A stretch of DNA of 64,000 nucleotides from contig NZ_RBAK01000007.1 in assembly GCF_003626595.1 (NCBI RefSeq), positions 248,001-312,000 of the forward strand, given 5' to 3'. Below are positions 25,168 through 33,119 of the stretch, one piece after another. The stretch's first letter is position 1. Each line of letters opens with the position of its first letter. This DNA comes from Micromonospora endolithica (lineage in GTDB: Bacteria; Actinomycetota; Actinomycetes; Mycobacteriales; Micromonosporaceae). Under the pieces are notes generated by a model. That model was given only the letters and a program-made list of their open reading frames with translations. It was not told the DNA's origin and did no database searches. Made by a program: the position numbers and the translations under genes.

Positions 25168-25647
25168 TCAGGGTGCGGCGAGGGGGGCGGTGGCGGCCGC
25201 GGTGAGCTTCACCAGGTCCCCGGGGGACAGTTCCAGTTGAAGGCCGCGGCGGCCGGCCGAGACGTACACCGTCTCGTGTCGCAGCGCCGACTCGTCGACC
25301 ACCGTCGGAAGGCGCTTGCGCTGGCCGAGCGGACTGATGCCACCCCGTACGTAGCCGGTGGCCCGCTCGGCGACCACCCGGTCGGCCATCGTGGCCCGCT
25401 TGCCGCCCAGGGCCGCCGCGAGAGCCTTGAGGTCCAGCTCGCCGGTCACCGGCACGACCGCCACCGCGAGCGCCCCGTCGACCTCGGCGACCAACGACTT
25501 GAACACCCGCTCCGGCGGCGCACCCAGGGCCGCCGCGACCAGCGCGCCGTAGTTCGGCGCGTCCGGCGACACGGCGTAGGGATGGGTACGGTACGCCACC
25601 TTCCGTTTCGCCAGCAGCGCCGTCGCCGGAGTGCCCTGTCCCGCCAC
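25168..25647 (-). CDS. ybaK: Cys-tRNA(Pro)/Cys-tRNA(Cys) deacylase
   Basis: 159 residues of the YbaK/ProX-like editing family, which hydrolyses mischarged aminoacyl-tRNA in trans. RVFKSLVAEVDG holds the conserved Lys. GGISPLGQRKRLPTVVDESA, with the G-x-x-SPLG motif, is diagnostic of the YbaK subgroup. The GTG at 25647 is used; a TTG at 25656 is an alternative. It lies 10 nt after the stop of the methyltransferase gene and is probably cotranscribed. Confidence 0.92.
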   Translation of the reverse strand: MAGQGTPATALLAKRKVAYRTHPYAVSPDAPNYGALVAAALGAPPERVFKSLVAEVDGALAVAVVPVTGELDLKALAAALGGKRATMADRVVAERATGYVRGGISPLGQRKRLPTVVDESALRHETVYVSAGRRGLQLELSPGDLVKLTAAATAPLAAP

Positions 25648-25657
25648 GCCCGTCAAC

Positions 25658-26878
25658 CTAACCGTCGACCGGACGGCAGACCAGCACCGTCGGCGCTCCC
25701 GCCACCCGGGTCAGCACCAGGCTCGCCGCGCCGGTGCCGGACAGTCTCAGGTCGCGGCGCAGTTTCTCCGGTTCCAGCGCCGAGCCGCGCTTGAGGATCT
25801 CCACCCGGCCGACCCCGCGCTCGCGCAGCAGTGCGCGCAGTCGCTTGAGCGAGAACGCCAGCACGTCGGTGATCTCCAGGCAGCGCGCGAACGGCGTCGC
25901 GGTCGGGGTGTCCGCGTACAGGTAGGCGATGCTCGGGTCGGCGATCGTCGCGCCCAGCTGGTCGGCCAGCTCGGCCACCAGGTGTGCGCGTACCACCGCC
26001 GGGTCCGGGTCGTACAGGTAGCGCCGCACCGGCCCTACCGTGGCCTCGACGTCACCGGAGCCGGTCAGCTGATAACAGGGGGCCCTTCCTCTACCGGAGG
26101 CGTTAAGAAGGGGCCCTTCCTTCAGCACGGTGGCGCGGCGGGGGACTTCGGCCAGCGGGCCGCACCACAGTGCGGCCTCGACCAGGTCACCGTCCACGCT
26201 CACCCACTCCGCCTCGGCGCCGGCCGGGATCAACGCGTGGTCCAACCCGGGGGCCACCTTGACCACCGTGCGCGGCACCCGTTCAGCCAGCGCGGTGACG
26301 AAATCCCACGGCGGTGAGTAGGAGTTCGGGTCGAAGATCCGCCGGCCGGATCCCGCCCTGCGCCGTGCCGGGTCGCAGAACACCCCGTCGACCGTGGACA
26401 GGTCGAACGCGGTGGCGTCGCCACATTCGACGGTGAACACCTCGGCCAGCCCGGCCGCCTCGGCGTTCGCGGCGGCCAGCGCGGCGGTCAGCGGGTCGGC
26501 CTCCACCCCGTGGACCCGGATGCCGGCACGCGCGGCGGCGAGCGCGTCCGCGCCGAGGCCGCATCCCAGGTCGGCGAGTCGGGTGACGCCGGCGGCGTGC
26601 AGCCGGGCCGCGCGCCGGGCCGCGACGACGCCCCGGGTGGCCTGCTCCAGGCCGGCCCGGGTGAGGAACATGCCGGCCGCCGCCGGGCCGAACTTGCCGA
26701 CCGCGCGACGGCGCAGCTCCGTCTGGGTGAGCGCCGCCGCGCCGAGCCCGGCGGGCACGCCGGCCGAGCGGAGCGCCGCCGCCGCCGTCAGCGGGTCGCC
26801 GCCGGCCACCCGCGCCGCCGCGTCCAGCACCGCCGACCCCTCGGGGGTACGCAGCGCCGCCAGTTGTTCCAGGTCCAC
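25658..26878 (-). CDS. Class I SAM-dependent methyltransferase-like protein with THUMP-like C-terminus
   Basis: 406 residues. The Rossmann methyltransferase core is at about 95-250: LADLGCGLGADALAAA is motif I and GVFCDPARR stands at motif IV. The C-terminal part has the THUMP-like domain typical of these actinobacterial proteins (GVGRVEILKRGSALEP), suggesting a nucleic-acid, probably tRNA, substrate. Around residues 252-268 a segment (KEGPLLNASGRGRAPC) is encoded by a dispersed palindromic repeat (26075-26124) and looks like an in-frame insertion between core and C-terminal domain. Whether the enzyme tolerates it is unknown. Confidence 0.85.
   Translation of the reverse strand: MDLEQLAALRTPEGSAVLDAAARVAGGDPLTAAAALRSAGVPAGLGAAALTQTELRRRAVGKFGPAAAGMFLTRAGLEQATRGVVAARRAARLHAAGVTRLADLGCGLGADALAAARAGIRVHGVEADPLTAALAAANAEAAGLAEVFTVECGDATAFDLSTVDGVFCDPARRRAGSGRRIFDPNSYSPPWDFVTALAERVPRTVVKVAPGLDHALIPAGAEAEWVSVDGDLVEAALWCGPLAEVPRRATVLKEGPLLNASGRGRAPCYQLTGSGDVEATVGPVRRYLYDPDPAVVRAHLVAELADQLGATIADPSIAYLYADTPTATPFARCLEITDVLAFSLKRLRALLRERGVGRVEILKRGSALEPEKLRRDLRLSGTGAASLVLTRVAGAPTVLVCRPVDG
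26075..26124. repeat. Dispersed palindromic repeat inserted in a coding sequence (copy 1)
   Basis: Two GGGCCCTTCC blocks flank CTACCGGAGGCGTTAA. Read on the minus strand this matches, over about 40 nt, the element at 43226-43286. It lies inside the methyltransferase gene without breaking its frame. Confidence 0.75.
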
Positions 26879-26974
26879 CCGCCCATTGTCCGACCCCGGT
26901 CCGGCCGACCGGCCGGCGGTGTCAGCCAGTGTCGGCGGGCTGGTGGGGCGCGGGTGTCGGCGGAGGCGGCGGGG

Positions 26975-27166
26975 TCAGCGGTCGGCGGGGACGGCGGCGA
27001 CGAAGGCCCGCCAGCCGGCCGGGGTGAAGGTCAGTGCCGGTCCGGTCGGGTCCTTGCTGTCCCGGACGGCGACCACGCCGGGCAGGTTGTCGGCGACCTC
27101 GACGCAGGCCCCGCCGTTTTGGTTGCTTCGGGTGGACTTGCGCCAGGCGGCGTGGGTCAGGTCCAT
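26975..27166 (-). CDS. DUF397 protein
   Basis: 63 residues with the DUF397 pattern AAWRKSTRSNQNGGACVEVA, then VRDSKDPTGPALTFTPAGWRAF. These small proteins are partners of XRE/DUF5753 regulators in actinomycetes (BldB/WhiJ-type systems) and affect development. The ATG overlaps the end of the XRE gene by 10 nt, so they form a coupled pair. Confidence 0.92.
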   Translation of the reverse strand: MDLTHAAWRKSTRSNQNGGACVEVADNLPGVVAVRDSKDPTGPALTFTPAGWRAFVAAVPADR

Positions 27167-27957
27167 GTCTTCGCCACTTCCTCGATCAGGCGGGCGGACT
27201 GCCGGCGCGGCAGCGCCTCACCGGCCACAGTCTCCCAGCGCCGTCCGAGGGTGGCAAGGTCGTTCGGGCCGTCCACGGTGTGCCCGCGGAGCTGGTTGTC
27301 CAGGTGGGCCACCTCGGTGCCGTCGGCGAGCCGGGCCAGGACGAACGGCCCGGCGAGCCCGACGTGCCACGGTGTCTCGGCCGGGACGATCCGCACCTGC
27401 ACGTGCGGCGTGCCGCCGATGGTCAGCAGGTGCTCCAGTTGCTCCCGCATGGTGGCCCGGTCGCCGACCTGGCGGCGCAGCGCCTGCTCGTCCAGCACGG
27501 CGACTAGCTGCGGCGGCTCGTCCCGGGTCAGCACCGCCTGCCGGGCCATCCGGGCCAGCACCCGCTTGTCGACCTCGTCGTCGGTCAGCAACGGGCCGGC
27601 CCGGAGCATCGCCCGGGCGTACGTCTCGGTCTGGAGCAGCCCGGGGATCACCGTCGGGTCGTACCAGCGCAGGGCGGTGGCCTCCCGCTCCACCTCCTCC
27701 CACGGGCGGAACCAGTCCGGTGCCGCGTGCAGCCGGATCAGCTCCAGCAGGCTGACGAAGAGCCCGCCGGTCTCCAGCACCGTGTCGACCCGGCCCAGGT
27801 AGTCGGGGTTGAGGTGGTGGTGGCCGAGCTCGACGGCACTCACCGCCGACGAGGAATAGTTGATCAGACGGCCCAGCTCCTCCTGGCTGAGGCCGCGGGT
27901 CTGCCGGGCCCGGCGCAGCTGGTCGCGCAGGAACCCCAGGGTCGGTATGTCGATCAT
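27157..27957 (-). CDS. XRE-family regulator with DUF5753 (WhiJ-like)
   Basis: 266 residues. N-terminal HTH (about 14-70: GLSQEELGRLINYSSSAVSAVELG) and a DUF5753 domain (about 85-260: DPTVIPGLLQTETYARAML). Encoded just upstream of, and overlapping, a DUF397 gene. Such pairs regulate sporulation or secondary metabolism in streptomycetes. The ATG at 27957 follows a purine-rich GAGGGCGAGCGG. Upstream is the divergent groES promoter region. Confidence 0.92.
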   Translation of the reverse strand: MIDIPTLGFLRDQLRRARQTRGLSQEELGRLINYSSSAVSAVELGHHHLNPDYLGRVDTVLETGGLFVSLLELIRLHAAPDWFRPWEEVEREATALRWYDPTVIPGLLQTETYARAMLRAGPLLTDDEVDKRVLARMARQAVLTRDEPPQLVAVLDEQALRRQVGDRATMREQLEHLLTIGGTPHVQVRIVPAETPWHVGLAGPFVLARLADGTEVAHLDNQLRGHTVDGPNDLATLGRRWETVAGEALPRRQSARLIEEVAKTWT

Positions 27958-28091
27958 CCGCTCGCCCTCCGTCGTCCGGTCGATGCCGGAACGTAGTGGC
28001 GTGCTCGCGCGCTCCGGAAGTGAATGCCGGCGTGTCGCGGTGAACAGTGGCGGAGAAGTGGCGGACGAGTGGCGACACGGAGGGTTGGCGG

Positions 28092-28118
28092 CTGGCACTC
28101 TCCTTGACGGAGTGCTAG
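28092..28118. promoter_or_regulatory. CIRCE operator 1 (HrcA) overlapping the groES promoter
   Basis: CTGGCACTC, 9 nt, GAGTGCTAG: close to the CIRCE consensus TTAGCACTC-N9-GAGTGCTAA. It overlaps a -35 TTGACG (28104-28109) that is 17 nt from TAACCT (28127-28132). Confidence 0.85.
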
Positions 28119-28132
28119 CCGAGGAATAACCT
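28104..28132 (+). promoter_or_regulatory. groES-groEL promoter
   Basis: TTGACG (28104-28109), 17-nt spacer, TAACCT (28127-28132). Both CIRCE elements overlap or flank it, as expected for HrcA repression of the chaperonin operon. The remaining leader to 28300 (about 135 nt) shows nothing else clear. Confidence 0.55.
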
Positions 28133-28136
28133 GCGA

Positions 28137-28163
28137 TTAGCACTCTCACCCTGAGGGTGCCAA
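28137..28163. promoter_or_regulatory. CIRCE operator 2 (HrcA)
   Basis: TTAGCACTC, 9 nt, GGGTGCCAA: the left arm is perfect and the right arm diverged. It lies 18 nt after the first copy, just downstream of the -10 box. Confidence 0.75.
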
Positions 28164-28300
28164 CTTCCGGGCCCTCGTGTCCGGTGGTTGAACGCCAGGC
28201 GGACCGGCACCCGCGACGACGGCCCCGCCCGGTGGCATGTGGCAGATTGACGCCGGCCGGCCCCGGTCGGCCGGTAACGAAACCAGTACCCCAGGAGGGT

Positions 28301-28615
28301 ATGCCCGTGACTACCGCGACCAAGGTTGCGATCAAGCCGCTCGAGGACCGGATCGTGGTCCAGGCGAACGAGGCTGAGACCACCACGGCGTCGGGCATCG
28401 TGATCCCCGACACCGCCAAGGAGAAGCCGCAGGAGGGCACCGTCCTCGCTGTCGGCCCGGGCCGGATCGACGACAAGGGCAACCGCGTGCCGATCGACGT
28501 GAAGGTCGGCGACACCGTCCTCTACTCGAAGTACGGCGGCACCGAGGTCAAGTACGCCGGCGAGGAGTACCTGGTGCTCTCCGCCCGCGACGTCCTCGCG
28601 GTCATCGAGAAGTAA
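28301..28615 (+). CDS. groES: Co-chaperonin GroES
   Basis: 104 residues forming the heptameric lid of GroEL. KVAIKPLEDRIVVQ opens the chaperonin-10 domain and the mobile loop is at about 20-35 (AETTTASGIVIPD). The AGGAGG (28293-28298) is only 2 nt from the ATG at 28301 but 8 nt from an in-frame GTG at 28307, so translation may really start at the GTG (two residues shorter). It is first in the groES-groEL operon under two CIRCE sites. Confidence 0.97.
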   Translation: MPVTTATKVAIKPLEDRIVVQANEAETTTASGIVIPDTAKEKPQEGTVLAVGPGRIDDKGNRVPIDVKVGDTVLYSKYGGTEVKYAGEEYLVLSARDVLAVIEK

Positions 28616-28685
28616 CCAACCGATCAGTGTCGTTGCCCCGGTCCGGCTCGCCGGGCCGGGGCAACGTCGCTTCGAAGGGACATCC

Positions 28686-30332
28686 ATGGCGAAGATCCTG
28701 AGCTTTTCGGACGACGCCCGGCACCTGCTCGAGCACGGTGTCAACGCCCTCGCGGACGCGGTCAAGGTCACCCTCGGACCGCGCGGGCGCAACGTCGTCC
28801 TGGACAAGAAGTTCGGTGTGCCCACGATCACCAACGACGGCGTGACCATCGCCAAGGAGATCGAGCTCACCAACCCGTACGAGAACCTCGGCGCGCAGCT
28901 GGTCAAGGAGGTGGCGACCAAGACCAACGACGTGGCCGGGGACGGCACCACCACCGCTACCGTGCTCGCCCAGGCGATGGTCCGCGAGGGCCTGCGCAAC
29001 GTGACCGCCGGTACCAACCCGGCGGGCATCAAGCGGGGCATCGACGCCGCCGCGGCCAAGGTTTCCGAGGCGCTGCTCGGCAAGGCCGTCGAGGTCTCCG
29101 ACAAGGAGTCGATCGCGCACGTGGCGACGATCTCCGCGCAGGACGCCACGATCGGCGAGCTGATCGCCGAGGCGATGGAGCGGGTCGGCCGCGACGGTGT
29201 CATCACCGTCGAGGAGGGCTCGATGCTCACCACCGAGCTGGACGTCACCGAAGGTCTCCAGTTCGACAAGGGCTTCATCTCGCCGAACTTCGTCACCGAC
29301 GTGGAGGGGCAGGAGGCGGTCCTCGAAGACCCGTACATCCTGATCACCACGCAGAAGATCTCGGCGATCGAGGAGCTGCTGCCGCTGCTGGAGAAGGTCC
29401 TCCAGAACAGCAAGCCGCTGCTGATCATCGCCGAGGACGTCGAGGGTCAGGCGCTGTCCACCCTGGTGGTCAACGCGCTGCGCAAGACCATCAAGGTCTG
29501 CGCGGTCAAGGCGCCCGGCTTCGGCGACCGCCGCAAGGCGATGCTCCAGGACATGGCGATCCTGACCGGTGCCGAGCTGGTCGCCCCGGAGCTGGGCTAC
29601 AAGCTGGACCAGGTCGGCCTGGAGGTGCTCGGCACCGCCCGGCGCGTCGTGGTCGACAAGGAGACCACCACGGTCGTCGACGGGGGCGGCCAGTCCGCCG
29701 ACGTCACCGACCGGGTCTCCCAGATCCGCAAGGAGATCGAGGCCTCGGACTCCGAGTGGGACCGGGAGAAGCTCGCCGAGCGGCTGGCCAAGCTCTCCGG
29801 CGGCATCGCCGTCATCAAGGTGGGCGCGGCGACCGAGGTCGAGATGAAGGAGCGCAAGCACCGCATCGAGGACGCCATCGCCGCGACCAAGGCCGCGGTC
29901 GAGGAGGGCACGGTGCCCGGTGGCGGTGCCGCCCTGGCCCAGATCCTGCCGGTGCTCGACGACGACCTCGGCTTCACCGGTGACGAGAAGGTGGGTGTCT
30001 CGATCGTGCGCAAGGCGCTGGTCGAGCCGCTGCGCTGGATCGCCCAGAACGCCGGCCACGACGGCTACGTGGTGGTGCAGAAGGTCGTCGAGAGCCCGTG
30101 GGGCACCGGTCTCAACGCGGCCACCGACGAGTACGTCGACCTGGCCAAGGCCGGCATCCTCGACCCGGTGAAGGTGACCCGCAACGCGGTCTCCAACGCC
30201 GCGTCGATCGCCGGGCTGCTGCTCACCACCGAGAGCCTGGTGGTGGAGAAGCCGGAGCAGGCCGAGCCGGCCGCCGCGGGTGGTCACGGCCACTCGCACG
30301 GGCACGGCCACCAGCACGGCCCGGGTTTCTGA
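28686..30332 (+). CDS. groEL: Chaperonin GroEL with His-rich tail (GroEL1 type)
   Basis: 548-residue 60-kDa chaperonin. GDGTTTATVLA (ATP/Mg site) and the C-terminal catalytic-region motif EEGTVPGGGAAL are intact. The C-terminus ends in a His-Gly-rich run (GGHGHSHGHGHQHGPGF) instead of the usual GGM repeats, the mark of actinobacterial GroEL1 encoded next to groES. A second groEL with a GGM tail would be expected elsewhere in the genome. It lies 70 nt after groES and is followed by a strong terminator. Confidence 0.98.
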   Translation: MAKILSFSDDARHLLEHGVNALADAVKVTLGPRGRNVVLDKKFGVPTITNDGVTIAKEIELTNPYENLGAQLVKEVATKTNDVAGDGTTTATVLAQAMVREGLRNVTAGTNPAGIKRGIDAAAAKVSEALLGKAVEVSDKESIAHVATISAQDATIGELIAEAMERVGRDGVITVEEGSMLTTELDVTEGLQFDKGFISPNFVTDVEGQEAVLEDPYILITTQKISAIEELLPLLEKVLQNSKPLLIIAEDVEGQALSTLVVNALRKTIKVCAVKAPGFGDRRKAMLQDMAILTGAELVAPELGYKLDQVGLEVLGTARRVVVDKETTTVVDGGGQSADVTDRVSQIRKEIEASDSEWDREKLAERLAKLSGGIAVIKVGAATEVEMKERKHRIEDAIAATKAAVEEGTVPGGGAALAQILPVLDDDLGFTGDEKVGVSIVRKALVEPLRWIAQNAGHDGYVVVQKVVESPWGTGLNAATDEYVDLAKAGILDPVKVTRNAVSNAASIAGLLLTTESLVVEKPEQAEPAAAGGHGHSHGHGHQHGPGF

Positions 30333-30351
30333 CCCCTGCCGTACGCCCGAC

Positions 30352-30385
30352 CGGGGCGCACCGTCCTCACCGACGGTGCGCCCCG
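30352..30385 (+). terminator. Terminator of the groES-groEL operon
   Basis: A perfect 14-bp GC-rich stem (30352-30365, 30372-30385) with a 6-nt loop CTCACC, 19 nt after the groEL stop. Confidence 0.8.
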
Positions 30386-30461
30386 CCGCGTTCCGGCGGT
30401 GGTGGTTACGGAACGCTGACGTCGCTGGCCGATCGCCACGCCGATCGGAAAGACTGGTCCG

Positions 30462-32084
30462 ATGAGCAGTACGACGCCCCGGTACGCCGCCCTGGCCGGA
30501 CTCACCGCCGCCGCCGTGGCGATCGGCTCCGCCGAACTGGTGGCGGTGGCGACCGGTCCCCGTTCGGCGCCGCTGGTCGCCGTCGGTGGACTGGTCGTGG
30601 ACACGGTTCCCGAGCCGCTCAAGCAGTTCGGCATCGCGCTCTTCGGCACGTACGACAAGATCGCCCTGCTGGTGGGGACGGCGCTGCTGCTCGGCGCGTT
30701 CGCCGCCCTGCTCGGTGTCCTGGCGTTGCGCCGGTTGTGGGTGGGCCTGGCCGGCATCGCCGCCTTCGCCGCGCTCGGCGTGGCCGCCGCCCTGACCCGC
30801 GCCGGCGCGGACGCCTTCGACGCCCTACCCGCCCTGGTCGGCGCCGGCCTGGGCGCGCTGGTGCTCTGGGCCTTCGTCGCCGGTCCCCTGGAGCTGAACC
30901 CCTGGCCCTGGACCTCGCCGACCCCCGCCGCACCCGCGCCCGCCGAGCCCGCGCCCGTCGAGCCCGCTCCCGAGCCCGCCGCTCCCGGGCCCGCCGCGGC
31001 ACCGCGGGTCACCGACCCGGAGTCGCGGCGGCGGTTCCTCACCTCGACCGCGGTGCTGCTCGGGGCGGCCGGTGCGGTGGGTCTGGGTGGCCGGTGGCTG
31101 GCCGGCCGGCGGGGCGTCTCGGCGGCCCGGACCGCCGTGGCCCTGCCCACCCCGTCGTCGGCCGCGTCGCCGGTGCCGGCGGCGGCCGACCTGAAGGTCT
31201 CCCAGTTGGCGCCGTACGTGACGCCGAACTCCGACTTCTACCGCATCGACACCGCCCTGGTGGTGCCGCAGGTCGACCCGGCCACCTGGGAGCTGCGGAT
31301 CCACGGCCGGGTGCGCAACCCGATCACGCTCAGCTTCGACGACCTGCTGGCGCGGCCGATGGTGGAGCGGCACATCACGCTGGCCTGCGTGTCCAACGAG
31401 GTGGGCGGTGACCTGATCGGCAACGCCCGCTGGTTGGGCGTGCCGATCCGCGAGCTGCTCGCCGAGGCGGAGCCGGAGGAGGGCGCCGACCAGGTGGTCG
31501 GGCGGTCCGTCGACGGGTGGACCTGCGGTACCCCGACCGCGGTGCTGCGCGACGGCCGGGACGCGCTGCTGGCGGTGGGCATGAACGGCGAGCCGCTGCC
31601 GGTCGAGCACGGTTTCCCGGTGCGGATGGTGGTGCCGGGCCTCTACGGCTACGTGTCCGCCTGCAAGTGGGTCACCGAGCTGGAGCTGACCAGCTTCGCG
31701 GACTTCGACGCGTACTGGGTTCCGCGCGGTTGGTCCGCCCAGGGACCGATCAAGACGCAGTCACGGATCGACACCCCCCGCCGCCGCAACCGCCTGACCG
31801 CCGGCCCGGTCACCGTGGCGGGCGTGGCGTGGGCCCAGCAGCGCGGCATCCGCCGGGTGGAGGTACGCGTCGACGACGGCCCCTGGCAGGAGGCCACCCT
31901 GGCCGCCGCGGTGTCGGTGGACACCTGGGTGCAGTGGTCCTGGCGCTGGGAGGCGACACCCGGTGACCACACCCTCCAGGTGCGGGCGACCGACTCGACC
32001 GGTGAGACGCAGACCGCGCGGCGTACCGCGGTCGCCCCGGACGGCGCCACCGGTTGGCACACCGTCAACGTGTCCGTCGACTGA
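30462..32084 (+). CDS. Membrane molybdopterin-dependent oxidoreductase (sulfite-oxidase type)
   Basis: 540 residues. The N-terminal part has four predicted membrane helices (about 8-140), a Pro-Ala-rich linker (150-180), then RRRFLTSTAVLLGAAG (from about 189), a twin-arginine-like signal in mid-protein. After it comes an oxidoreductase molybdopterin domain (about 245-420), with ITLACVSNEVGG carrying the Mo-coordinating Cys, and a C-terminal Mo-co dimerisation domain (about 440-535). It is probably an extracytoplasmic sulfite- or methionine-sulfoxide-type enzyme; the substrate is unknown. It is monocistronic between the groEL terminator and a long non-coding region. Confidence 0.88.
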   Translation: MSSTTPRYAALAGLTAAAVAIGSAELVAVATGPRSAPLVAVGGLVVDTVPEPLKQFGIALFGTYDKIALLVGTALLLGAFAALLGVLALRRLWVGLAGIAAFAALGVAAALTRAGADAFDALPALVGAGLGALVLWAFVAGPLELNPWPWTSPTPAAPAPAEPAPVEPAPEPAAPGPAAAPRVTDPESRRRFLTSTAVLLGAAGAVGLGGRWLAGRRGVSAARTAVALPTPSSAASPVPAAADLKVSQLAPYVTPNSDFYRIDTALVVPQVDPATWELRIHGRVRNPITLSFDDLLARPMVERHITLACVSNEVGGDLIGNARWLGVPIRELLAEAEPEEGADQVVGRSVDGWTCGTPTAVLRDGRDALLAVGMNGEPLPVEHGFPVRMVVPGLYGYVSACKWVTELELTSFADFDAYWVPRGWSAQGPIKTQSRIDTPRRRNRLTAGPVTVAGVAWAQQRGIRRVEVRVDDGPWQEATLAAAVSVDTWVQWSWRWEATPGDHTLQVRATDSTGETQTARRTAVAPDGATGWHTVNVSVD

Positions 32085-32238
32085 CCGCCTCCCGGGGCGG
32101 CTCGGGCCCGGCTCGGGGGCGGTCGACTCCTGATCCGGCCCGGGGCGGCGCCGCGCCGCTCCTGAGCCGACCGGTGTGGTACGCCGATCCGTGCGGTGCG
32201 CCGATTCTGGATCCGGACGGCATGACGTGGGATCGCCT

Positions 32239-32274
32239 TATTTCTGTGAGACATATTTATTTCAGAGAGACATG
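32239..32274. promoter_or_regulatory. 36-bp four-half-site element (site 2)
   Basis: TATTTC, 5 nt, GACATA, 2 nt, TATTTC, 5 nt, GACATG: the same half-site type and exact spacing as the element at 11091-11126. AT-rich within GC-rich DNA. It is not directly upstream of a recognised gene. Confidence 0.6.
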
Positions 32275-32345
32275 AAGCGATCGCGTCTGGTATCCCTCGG
32301 CGTGAGGCGGCACCCCCGCATGACTGGGGCGACCCCGGTCGCGCA

Positions 32346-32383
32346 CGGCGGTGGCGGGCACGGCGGTGGCGGGCACGGCGGTG
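32346..32383 (+). repeat. 15-bp tandem repeat, two and a half units
   Basis: CGGCGGTGGCGGGCA at 32346-32360 and 32361-32375, then a partial third unit. Short minisatellite in non-coding DNA. Confidence 0.7.
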
Positions 32384-32409
32384 CTGTGGGAAGGCAGTGG
32401 TGGGACGAC

Positions 32410-32438
32410 GGCGCCGCGCCCCGATGGGGCGCGGCGCC
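32410..32438 (-). terminator. Terminator of the whiB gene
   Basis: A perfect 13-bp GC stem (32410-32422, 32426-32438) with loop GAT, 22 nt downstream of the whiB stop. Confidence 0.75.
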
Positions 32439-32460
32439 GGTGAATGTCTTCGGGAAGAGG

Positions 32461-32865
32461 TTAGGCGACCTTGCGCTGATCCGGGACGGACTTGCGCTGG
32501 TCCGGGACGGTCGACTTGTGCGGGCGGCCCAGGCGGGCCTCCAGGCGCGCCACGTCGACCCGGCTCTGCCGGCGATCGGCGACGTCCTCCCAGCCCAGGG
32601 CCAGCAGACGAAGCCGCTCGGACTCGCTGAAGCCACCCCAGACGCCGTACGGCTCGCGTACGGCGAGGGCGTGCGCGGCGCACTCGGCCCGCACCGGGCA
32701 GGCCCGGCAGACCGACTTGGCACCGGACTCCCGCCGTAGCCGGGACGAGCCCCGCTCGCCGTCGGGGTGGAAGAACTGAGCGCTGTCGCGACCCCGGCAG
32801 GCACCGAGACGCTGCCAGTCCCAGAGATCGACGATGGGTCCGGGCAGCCTACGTACGTTCGACAT
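32461..32865 (-). CDS. WhiB-family iron-sulfur regulator, WhiB3/WhiD type
   Basis: 134 residues. Four Cys ligands for a [4Fe-4S] cluster (C23, C53, C56, C62) and the GVWGG turn (about 74-78) are intact. RLPGPIVDLWDWQ at the N-terminus and FFHPDGERG are characteristic of the WhiB3 (Mycobacterium) / WhiD (Streptomyces) subgroup, which binds the primary sigma factor and controls redox response or spore maturation. The ATG at 32865 lies 5 nt after GGAGGGG; a GTG at 32871 overlaps that site. Neighbours groEL and guaB match the M. tuberculosis whiB3 locus. The basic tail after residue 110 is longer than usual. Confidence 0.92.
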   Translation of the reverse strand: MSNVRRLPGPIVDLWDWQRLGACRGRDSAQFFHPDGERGSSRLRRESGAKSVCRACPVRAECAAHALAVREPYGVWGGFSESERLRLLALGWEDVADRRQSRVDVARLEARLGRPHKSTVPDQRKSVPDQRKVA

Positions 32866-33119
32866 CAGCACCCCTCCTTCCGCGCGGCACCGCGGAGATC
32901 ATGTGAACCGGCGTCCGGGCGGCGGTCCGCGCAGGCGCGCCGTTTCCGGCCTGAGACCCTCGGTACCCCCGGGATTCGGCACTCACACGTCTGTGATCGA
33001 AAACCTCGAACAAATCGCGGCATATGCCCCAGATGTCGGAAAAGTTCGAAGGATTGCTCCGAACCTCCTCCCGAGCGCACCCGACCATGGTCTGCTCGTT
33101 GGCGGAGAGGAGACCCACT

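Larger units (their letters stand above)
32085..32460. other. 376-nt intergenic region with operator-like site, short tandem repeat and terminator
   Basis: No convincing gene. An open plus-strand frame from the ATG at 32272 runs antisense into whiB and has poor composition. The region contains the 36-bp site (32239-32274), a 15-bp tandem repeat (32346-32383) and the whiB terminator (32410-32438). Confidence 0.6.

Noticed and set aside
28081..28163. Treating the GCACTC/GAGTGC repeats before groES as terminators of the XRE gene
   Set aside because: They match CIRCE arms with the exact 9-nt spacer and overlap a promoter, and the XRE gene is transcribed away from them.
32272..32739. Plus-strand frame starting beside the 36-bp element and running antisense to whiB
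   Set aside because: Its second half is the complement of whiB and the first half is a Gly/His repeat; no ribosome-binding site.
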